Of a DNA stretch of 5,140 nucleotides, positions 1 to 5,140 are shown piece by piece. This stretch comes from Alphaproteobacteria bacterium. Lineage in GTDB: Bacteria; Pseudomonadota; Alphaproteobacteria; Rickettsiales; UBA8987. The DNA lies in the NCBI GenBank assembly GCA_003531345.1, contig DQGZ01000190.1:1-5140 (forward strand), in the 5' to 3' direction. The first letter of the stretch is position 1; each line of letters opens with the position of its first letter. Under the pieces are notes generated by a model. The model was not told the origin of the DNA. It made no database searches and was given only the letters and a program-made list of their open reading frames with translations. The position numbers and the translations under genes were made by a program.

Positions 1-1113
1 GTTGCCAAGGATGAAGCAGTTGCAGTTAGGCACTTGGTTACAAGCTCTGTTCCTGGGTTGAAATCCTCAAAAGTTACCATAATAGATAATAACGGAAAAG
101 TACTTTCCAAGGCAAAGGGAGATGATGACTCTGAATATGGCGGTACGGCTGACTCTGCTGAATTTAAACTACAGATGGAAGACAGGTTGCGCCGCACCAT
201 AAATGACCTGCTAACTCAAGCCGTGGGCGAAGGAAAAGTTGAAACTCAGGTTTCGGTTGATGCTTCTTTTGAAAAAATATCTGAAACATCAGAAAAATAT
301 AACCCTGATGAGCAGGTTGCACGCTCCACCCAAACAACCGAAGAAGTTACCAGCAACTCAAACAAGCAGGGTGGTGAAGTAAGTGTTGCAAATGAACTTA
401 CTGGCGAAAATGCAGAGGCTGGCGCTGGCTCATCTGAAAACAGCCAGAAAACTGATGAGATAACCAATTTTGAGATCTCAAAAACTATAACCAGCAAGGT
501 TGATGATGTTGCAAAAATAAAAAGAATATCCGTTGCCGTATTAGTAGATGGAAAATACAGCAAGGACACGTTAGGAAATGATATTTATATTCCACGCACC
601 GATGAGGAAATAGACCTGTTAAAGCTATTGGTCAGAAATGCTATCGGGTTTGATGAATCAAGGGGCGATAAGGTTGATGTTGTAAACCTTGAATTCTCTA
701 AGGATTCTGGTGTTAGCTTGCCAACGGAAGACCCATTTGCCTGGATAAAAGAAGACTTAGACAGCATAATAAAAACCATAGTTCTGGGCATCGTTGCCAT
801 TCTGGTTATTATGCTTATCATAAAGCCGCTAGTAGGAAAAGCATTTGAAATTTCAGCAAGTGACCTGGAAGCCGAAGAAATAAAAAACCAGGCAAGTATG
901 GAGGCGCTGCAAAAACAGCTTGAGCGTGCAGAGCAAGGTGGAATAGGCATAGGTGGCAGTGGTGGTGGTGGCGGTGATAAAGGTGGTGTAAACCTAGACG
1001 TTATACAAAGTAAAATAGAATATTCACCTGCACAAAAAGTAAATGACATTATAGAAAACAACCCAGAAGAAACACTTGCCGTTATAAGAGGCTGGCTGGG
1101 TGAGAATAAATAA
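1..1113 (+). CDS. fliF: Flagellar MS-ring protein FliF, C-terminal part (5' truncated by window)
   Basis: FliF forms the MS ring, the inner-membrane base of the flagellar motor on which the C ring and export gate assemble. The frame is open from base 1 and carries 370 residues before the TAA at 1111-1113, so the N-terminal membrane helix and first ring-building domains lie outside the window. Visible in order: the end of a ring-building domain (VRHLVTSSVPGLK, residues 9-21 of the fragment); the following ring/collar domain, split by a low-complexity Ser/Asn/Gly/Glu loop (about residues 110-150); the conserved block GFDESRGDKVDVVNLEFS near residues 216-233; a second membrane helix (about 256-278); a charged, probably coiled-coil cytoplasmic segment; a glycine-rich linker (313-329); and a terminal NNPEETLAVIRGWLGENK motif, the FliG-binding tail. 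The domain order matches Salmonella FliF from memory. fliG follows after 222 bp. Translation from TTG 34 would be artificial because homologous sequence continues upstream of it. Confidence 0.95.
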   Translation, partial: VAKDEAVAVRHLVTSSVPGLKSSKVTIIDNNGKVLSKAKGDDDSEYGGTADSAEFKLQMEDRLRRTINDLLTQAVGEGKVETQVSVDASFEKISETSEKYNPDEQVARSTQTTEEVTSNSNKQGGEVSVANELTGENAEAGAGSSENSQKTDEITNFEISKTITSKVDDVAKIKRISVAVLVDGKYSKDTLGNDIYIPRTDEEIDLLKLLVRNAIGFDESRGDKVDVVNLEFSKDSGVSLPTEDPFAWIKEDLDSIIKTIVLGIVAILVIMLIIKPLVGKAFEISASDLEAEEIKNQASMEALQKQLERAEQGGIGIGGSGGGGGDKGGVNLDVIQSKIEYSPAQKVNDIIENNPEETLAVIRGWLGENK

Positions 1114-1205
1114 TTTTTTACTTTTGGTTTATTAAAATTTTTTATATTATAACAGCGATATATAGTGAGTTTCAGTAAGGTGTTAATACTACAAAAAGCC
1201 ATTTT

Positions 1206-1276
1206 GTCATTCCAGCGAAAGCTGGAATCCAGTGGTAAGTTTGTATCGTCTGGATACCGACTTTCGTCGGTATGAC
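1206..1276. repeat. REPIN/MITE-like double-hairpin palindromic element
   Basis: Two 27-bp arms (1206-1232 and 1250-1276) are inverted relative to each other and match at 21 of 27 positions. Each arm is itself a perfect 8-bp hairpin with a 4-base loop: ATTCCAGC/GCTGGAAT around GAAA (1209-1228), and ATACCGAC/GTCGGTAT around TTTC (1254-1273). The six differences between the arms form three complementary pairs inside the stems, so both hairpins stay perfectly paired. The outer ends are GTCAT and ATGAC. Paired inverted REP-type hairpins of this kind are known as REPINs, and elements starting GTCATTCC are common intergenic repeats in several proteobacteria. I see no target-site duplication and no second copy in the window. 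The element lies between fliF and fliG and could shape mRNA processing or termination there, although no T-tract follows either hairpin. Confidence 0.8.
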
Positions 1277-1323
1277 GATAGTATTATATCTAAATAAATT
1301 ACTGCAATTTACTATCATTAAGT

Positions 1324-1329
1324 TATAAT
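1324..1329 (+). promoter_or_regulatory. Candidate -10 box (TATAAT) immediately upstream of fliG
   Basis: A consensus TATAAT ends 6 bases before the fliG ATG at 1336. No convincing -35 is seen: the best-placed hexamer is CTGCAA at 1302-1307, 16 bp upstream. If used, transcription would begin at or within a base or two of the start codon, giving a leaderless fliG mRNA. No Shine-Dalgarno sequence is visible before the ATG, which fits but does not prove this. In AT-rich DNA a TATAAT can also arise by chance. Confidence 0.4.
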
Positions 1330-1335
1330 TCTACA

Positions 1336-2370
1336 ATGAACGCTAATATCGCACAAAAAAAATCCAGCGGCTCTGGGCTTACTGGAATTGAAAAGGCATC
1401 CGTGCTGATGATGAGCCTTGACGAAGAGGTTGCGTCAAAAATATTTGCACTAATGACAGAGGATGAGATAAGGCAGATTTCCCAGATAATGTCTAACCTT
1501 GGCAAGGTTGAAACCCAAGCGGTTGACCTTTTAATGACGGAATTTACCGAAGAAATATCTTCTGGCAAAACTATTTTTGGTGATATTGGCAATGCAAAAA
1601 AACTACTTACAAAAGCACTTGGCGCTGACAAGGTGGAATCTATCCTTGGTGAAATTTCAGGGCCAATAGGAAAAGACACTTGGGACAGGTTAAATAATAT
1701 TGATGAGGAATTGCTTTCAGCGTTCCTTAAAAATGAACACCCTCAAACTGTAGCTCTTATCCTTTCACGAATGAAGGCATCTGCGGCATCTAAAATACTC
1801 GTTTCATTTTCAAATGAATTTGCCATGAATGTAATTTCCCGCATGGTAAATCTTGAGCCTGTAAAACGTGAAGTTATTTCTGACATTGAAAAAATATTAC
1901 AGTCAGAGTTTATGACCAGCCTTTCACAAGGCAAAAAGCTTGATACCTACGAACAGGTGGCGGAGATATTCAACAATTTTGACAGGGCAACTGAGCAGAA
2001 ATTCTTTGAAATGATCGAGAAGGATAATGCTGAAACCGCCCAGCGGATACGTGAATTAATGTTCACATTTGACGACATCAAAAAACTTGATAATACAGCT
2101 ATACAAACCATTTTAAGAAGCGCAGACAAGCAGAAACTGCCTATCGCCCTTAAAGGTGCAAATGATGAGATAAAAGAATTATTCTTCAAAAACATGTCTG
2201 AACGTGCATCAAAAATACTGAAAGAAGATATAGCCTCTCTTGGGCCTGTTCGAATAAAAGATGTTGATGAAGCCCAGATGAGCATAGTACAAACCACAAA
2301 AACACTGGCAGACAGCGGTGAAATCAAAATACCTGACGGCGACGAAGAACAGGAGCGGATGATATATTAA
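1336..2370 (+). CDS. fliG: Flagellar motor switch protein FliG
   Basis: FliG sits in the cytoplasmic C ring. Its N-terminal domain binds the FliF tail, its middle domain contacts FliM, and its C-terminal domain meets the stator MotA to generate torque and switch direction. The 344-residue product is close to E. coli FliG (331) and complete. The N-terminal domain spans about residues 14-105. The middle armadillo domain carries the hallmark EHPQ at 134-137. The C-terminal domain contains ALKGANDEIKELFFKNMSER (271-290) followed by ILKEDIASLGPVR. The torque residues known from E. coli (K264, R281, D288, D289, R297) correspond to K273, R290, E297, D298 and R306 here, so the charge pattern is kept with one Asp-to-Glu swap. 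The ATG at 1336 is chosen because the protein begins a normal length before the first helix; there is no clear ribosome binding site. The gene is convergent with gatA. Confidence 0.97.
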   Translation: MNANIAQKKSSGSGLTGIEKASVLMMSLDEEVASKIFALMTEDEIRQISQIMSNLGKVETQAVDLLMTEFTEEISSGKTIFGDIGNAKKLLTKALGADKVESILGEISGPIGKDTWDRLNNIDEELLSAFLKNEHPQTVALILSRMKASAASKILVSFSNEFAMNVISRMVNLEPVKREVISDIEKILQSEFMTSLSQGKKLDTYEQVAEIFNNFDRATEQKFFEMIEKDNAETAQRIRELMFTFDDIKKLDNTAIQTILRSADKQKLPIALKGANDEIKELFFKNMSERASKILKEDIASLGPVRIKDVDEAQMSIVQTTKTLADSGEIKIPDGDEEQERMIY

Positions 2371-2412
2371 AGTTAACCCCTATCATTCTATAACCTAACT
2401 TTTGTGGCATAA

Positions 2413-2435
2413 GGCATAATTAAAAAGATTATGCC
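2413..2435. terminator. Hairpin between convergent fliG and gatA, possible bidirectional terminator
   Basis: A perfect 8-bp stem, GGCATAAT (2413-2420) with ATTATGCC (2428-2435), encloses a 7-base A-rich loop. It lies 42 bases past the fliG stop and 15 bases past the gatA stop, where a shared terminator would be expected. Neither side has a clean T-tract and only four stem pairs are G-C, so intrinsic termination is uncertain. The left stem overlaps a tandem GGCATAA duplication (2406-2412 and 2413-2419). Confidence 0.35.
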
Positions 2436-2450
2436 AATATGGAGAGCAGC

Positions 2451-3917
2451 CTAAAAACTTGGCAGTTTATAACCTGCTTGATCTTCAATTGCTTTGGCAA
2501 CATTGAAACAGGTTTGCTCGTCCCACGGCTTAGTTATAATTTGCAAACCAAGCGGCAAGCCTTCATCATTTAAACCTGCTGGAACTGCAATCCCTGGTAA
2601 ACCAGCAAGAGAAGCTGGAATAGTGAATATGTCATTCAAATACATTTTAACTGGATCATCTTCATTAGCGCCAATTTCAAACGCAGCAGATGGTGCAGTT
2701 GGCGTTAATATGGCATCAACTTTTTCAAACGCTGTTGCAAAATCCTGCGCTATTAGCGTTCTAATCTTTTGCGCTTTAACATAATATGCCTCGTAATACC
2801 CAGCTGAAAGCACATAAGTGCCAATCATTATGCGGCGTTTTACCTCATCACCAAAGCCTTCCGCTCTGGTTTTTTCATACATTTCATCAAGCGAGTTAGT
2901 TTTCTCAGAAGTTCTATGACCATAACGCACGCCATCATATCGTGCTAAATTGCTACTGCACTCCGCAGGTGCAACTGTATAGTAAACTGGTAGCGCATAT
3001 TTTGTATGTGGCAATGAAACTTCAATAATTTCTGCCCCTGCTGCCTTTAAAAACTCTGCCCCCTTTTCCCAAATTTTTTTGATTTCCTCAGGAATTCCAT
3101 CAACATTATATTCTTTTGGAATGCCAATTTTTTTACCTTTTAAATTTGAATTTATATTCGCAAACCAGTTTGGCACTTCTAAGTTTACTGAGGTTGAATC
3201 TTTTTCGTCATAGCCCGAAATTGCTTGCAGTAAAAGCGCACTGTCTTTTACATTTTTTGCAAACACACCGGCTTGGTCAAGTGAGCTTGCGAAGGCAACC
3301 GTTCCCCACCTTGAACATCTGCCATAAGTTGGTTTAATACCCGTAATGCCGCAGAAAGCAGCAGGTTGGCGGATTGACCCGCCAGTATCAGTACCTAAGC
3401 TTCCCAAAGCCAAATCTTCCGCTACAGCAGCCGCAGAACCACCAGATGAACCACCTGGAACAAGTTTTTTTTTAGGGTGCTTTGTTGATTTCCAAGGGCT
3501 TAGAACATTACCATAAGCGGAAGTTATATTGGCAGAACCCATTGCAAATTCATCAAGGTTGGTTTTGCCAACCATTACTGCACCGCTTTTAAATAAATTT
3601 GCTGAAACTGTGCTTTCATATTGCGGGATAAAATTACCAAGAATTTTTGATGCTGCGGTGGTGCGAACGCCTTTAGTACAGAACAGATCTTTCACTGCGA
3701 TTGGCACACCTTCAAGCAAACCACCCTGCCCTGATGCTATTTTTTTATCAGACTGCTCAGCCTGTTTAAGCGCCACTTCTTCCGTTGTTGTTATAAAACA
3801 ATTACTTTGAGATTTCTTAATCCTTTCATTGTAATTCTTTGCAAGCTCAACGGAACTAAATTGCTTGTTTTTTAAGCCCTTTAAGGCAGATTCTATCGTT
3901 AACTCGTTAAAACTCAT
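2451..3917 (-). CDS. gatA: Asp-tRNA(Asn)/Glu-tRNA(Gln) amidotransferase subunit A
   Basis: GatA is the amidase subunit of GatCAB. It frees ammonia from glutamine, which GatB uses to convert Glu-tRNA(Gln), and in many bacteria Asp-tRNA(Asn), into the correctly amidated form for translation. The 488-residue product has the usual family length and starts and ends like known GatA. The amidase-signature triad is visible: K76 in [10 protein letters not shown], cis-Ser S157 in [13 protein letters not shown], and nucleophile S181 in [12 protein letters not shown]. The 24-residue spacing between the two serines matches the family. The C-terminal half carries [13 protein letters not shown] and ends with [13 protein letters not shown] lysine-rich insertion (about residues 143-152) before the signature resembles that in alphaproteobacterial GatA. 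The start at 3917 has a weak AGGGA four bases upstream. Neither gatC nor gatB adjoins it: the upstream gene is divergent and the downstream gene is convergent fliG. Confidence 0.97.
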   Translation of the reverse strand: MSFNELTIESALKGLKNKQFSSVELAKNYNERIKKSQSNCFITTTEEVALKQAEQSDKKIASGQGGLLEGVPIAVKDLFCTKGVRTTAASKILGNFIPQYESTVSANLFKSGAVMVGKTNLDEFAMGSANITSAYGNVLSPWKSTKHPKKKLVPGGSSGGSAAAVAEDLALGSLGTDTGGSIRQPAAFCGITGIKPTYGRCSRWGTVAFASSLDQAGVFAKNVKDSALLLQAISGYDEKDSTSVNLEVPNWFANINSNLKGKKIGIPKEYNVDGIPEEIKKIWEKGAEFLKAAGAEIIEVSLPHTKYALPVYYTVAPAECSSNLARYDGVRYGHRTSEKTNSLDEMYEKTRAEGFGDEVKRRIMIGTYVLSAGYYEAYYVKAQKIRTLIAQDFATAFEKVDAILTPTAPSAAFEIGANEDDPVKMYLNDIFTIPASLAGLPGIAVPAGLNDEGLPLGLQIITKPWDEQTCFNVAKAIEDQAGYKLPSF

Positions 3918-4011
3918 AAATTCCCTATAATTTCAAGACGTTAAATCAAGTAGAATAATTTACAAAAACCTTCAAGTTTTTTTATTTGTTAACTAAATAT
4001 TAATGCTACCG

Positions 4012-4020
4012 TGCTATAAT
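4012..4020 (+). promoter_or_regulatory. Extended -10 promoter (TGCTATAAT) for the rightmost gene
   Basis: TGCTATAAT is a perfect extended -10 element (TG, one base, TATAAT) in the divergent gap. It predicts a start of transcription near 4027, about 20 bases before the GTG at 4048. No good -35 lies at the normal distance, which is typical of extended -10 promoters. TTGTTA at 3986-3991 is 23 bp away, too far to serve. Confidence 0.55.
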
Positions 4021-4034
4021 CAGCTAATTACATT

Positions 4035-4039
4035 AGAAG
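4035..4039 (+). promoter_or_regulatory. Weak ribosome binding site (AGAAG) supporting the GTG 4048 start
   Basis: AGAAG lies 8 bases before the GTG at 4048, an acceptable spacing for a partial Shine-Dalgarno. Together with the predicted transcript start near 4027, it favours GTG 4048 over the in-frame ATG at 4003. That ATG lies upstream of the -10 box and would not be on the transcript from this promoter. Confidence 0.4.
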
Positions 4040-4047
4040 TACATAAA

Positions 4048-5140
4048 GTGCAAAAAGCTATAAACCATATAAACAATTCTGTACACTCTCTATTAGAACA
4101 GGGAATTCTAGTAAGAAAAAAAGACTACATTTACATTAGTACTGATTTTTATTCAGACAATCTTATTTTAAATAAAAATGAAACTGATAGAACCCCCTTA
4201 TTTTTTTGTACAGAAAATAGCTTTGAAAATTGCTGCAATTACAAAACAGACCAAAAAACTTTAGAACAAAAAAATGCTTACATATTTTATTGTTCTGACT
4301 ATCGATCTGTTAATGAAGCATGGAACTCACATAGCTGGCTACATATTTACTCAGAGGATCTCTCAATTAACAGAGAAATTGAGTTGGCAAGAGTAGGAAA
4401 CCCAGCAAATAAAAAGAACAGCCAAACAGGCTTTTTAAACGACTTAAAAAACCTTATTACTACAACGGAAATATCAATTCTCCCAGATGGTTACAGAAGT
4501 GGATTTTCTTCTGCAGTTGGCTTTAAAATTTCAAATGACGATGCTCTTATGCTAACAAGGATTGCGTTGGTTGATCAATTGACGGGTAAAGGTAAAGAGC
4601 CAATACTTTACAACTCCTTTAGCAAAAAAGGGACTTTTAACTGCGCAACTTATGCACTTGATAGATTACAGATGGTGGAGGTAAACGTTAAGAAAGATTT
4701 CAATATACCGAGACATAAAGTGTTCCCAAGCACGATTGCAAAATATATAAGAAAAAAACTTAACTCCTCTAATGAGCCTGATATTTCAATAGGATTTGAT
4801 GCAGCCAGTAAAGCAAATATTCAATTTTACTTACTAAATAATCAAAGTCTTCCTTCAGGAACTATCTTTGTAGATTCAAACACAACAGGAAAAAAGCTTG
4901 CATTCGAACAAATGGAAGAAATGGGTGATAAAAAAATCTGTTCAACAGTTGATACAAAAAGAACAACTCTACACAGTTTATTAAACGCAACGCCTTTAAG
5001 TGAACTTTTATCTAAAAAAACGACTATCTTTTCTGCGCCCCAGGGCTACGAACTATCAGTTACAACAAAGCCCTTTAAAGATAGACCATCTACACTATTA
5101 TCGAATTTTATTAATACTTTAAACGCTTTAAAAAACCCTT
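4048..5140 (+). CDS. Unrecognised protein, possible permuted papain-like cysteine hydrolase (3' truncated by window)
   Basis: The frame runs from GTG 4048 for 364 codons without a stop and leaves the window open, so total length is unknown. I do not recognise the family. The translation reads as a real soluble protein: no signal peptide, no membrane helix, and mixed charge throughout. The one functional hint is a pair of patterns. A histidine-bearing strand, SHSWLHIYSED (H95, H99), is followed about 100 residues later by GTFNCATYALDRLQMV with C199 at the start of a probable helix. His first, then Asn-Cys at a helix start, is the order in permuted papain-like enzymes (LRAT, PPPDE and related bacterial toxin or effector domains). 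That assignment is inference only. The part after residue 240 shows nothing known. By eye the DNA is more AT-rich than fliF, with many AAA and TTA codons. The start could also be ATG 4003 (15 extra residues), but the promoter and weak ribosome site favour GTG. It is divergent from gatA across a 130-bp gap. Confidence 0.75.
   Translation, partial: MQKAINHINNSVHSLLEQGILVRKKDYIYISTDFYSDNLILNKNETDRTPLFFCTENSFENCCNYKTDQKTLEQKNAYIFYCSDYRSVNEAWNSHSWLHIYSEDLSINREIELARVGNPANKKNSQTGFLNDLKNLITTTEISILPDGYRSGFSSAVGFKISNDDALMLTRIALVDQLTGKGKEPILYNSFSKKGTFNCATYALDRLQMVEVNVKKDFNIPRHKVFPSTIAKYIRKKLNSSNEPDISIGFDAASKANIQFYLLNNQSLPSGTIFVDSNTTGKKLAFEQMEEMGDKKICSTVDTKRTTLHSLLNATPLSELLSKKTTIFSAPQGYELSVTTKPFKDRPSTLLSNFINTLNALKNP

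Noticed and set aside
34..36. TTG at 34 as a possible fliF start
   Set aside because: The frame is open to base 1 and the residues before it (DEAVAVRHL) fit FliF, so the gene is simply cut by the window edge.
585..1202. 205-codon reading frame on the minus strand with a proline-rich run
   Set aside because: It is antisense to fliF. The proline run is the complement of the FliF glycine linker, and no family features are visible.
1206..1276. CRISPR-like or insertion-sequence interpretation of the palindromic element
   Set aside because: There is only one inverted pair, no regularly spaced direct repeats, no transposase gene and no visible target duplication.
1323..2327. Several minus-strand frames opposite fliG
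   Set aside because: They are shadows of a well-conserved fliG, with serine-rich composition typical of antisense frames.
2494..3810. Plus-strand frames opposite gatA
   Set aside because: gatA is unambiguous with its full catalytic triad, and these frames show no recognisable domains.
3964..3981. AAAAAC/GTTTTT hairpin followed by T residues, terminator-like
   Set aside because: The stem is 6 bp with a single G-C pair, and no rightward gene ends before it, so it is most likely chance in an AT-rich gap.
3918..4002. Promoter for gatA on the minus strand
   Set aside because: TTGATT and TATAGG-like hexamers exist but their spacing is about 14 bp, too short for a convincing sigma-70 promoter, so none is called.

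Overview
This is a chromosomal window from a low-GC proteobacterium. GatA (Lys/cis-Ser/Ser triad, plus a short lysine-rich insertion before the amidase signature like those I recall from alphaproteobacterial and Rickettsiales GatA) points to an AT-rich alphaproteobacterium, possibly host-associated. This is inference from protein similarity read by eye; no database search was possible. The flagellar genes show that the organism, or a recent ancestor, could build a flagellar basal body.

Layout: (1) 1-1113, + strand: 3' part of fliF, the MS-ring protein, cut by the window start. (2) 1114-1335: a 222-bp gap holding a compact double-hairpin repeat (1206-1276) and a TATAAT box just before the next gene. 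(3) 1336-2370, + strand: complete fliG, the rotor switch protein that docks on the FliF C-terminus. (4) 2371-2450: a short convergent gap with one perfect 8-bp hairpin. (5) 2451-3917, - strand: complete gatA, subunit A of the tRNA-dependent amidotransferase. (6) 3918-4047: a divergent gap with a perfect extended -10 box facing right. (7) 4048 to the window end, + strand: an unrecognised, AT-rich open frame of at least 364 codons with no stop inside the window. Its His...Asn-Cys pattern is suggestive of a permuted papain-like cysteine hydrolase.

FliF and FliG are physical partners: the FliF tail (about 1039-1110) is the part that binds the FliG N-terminal domain. GatA is housekeeping and functionally unrelated. 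The rightmost gene is the least explained part of the window and the best candidate for something undescribed. The repeat between fliF and fliG is the most striking non-coding structure.
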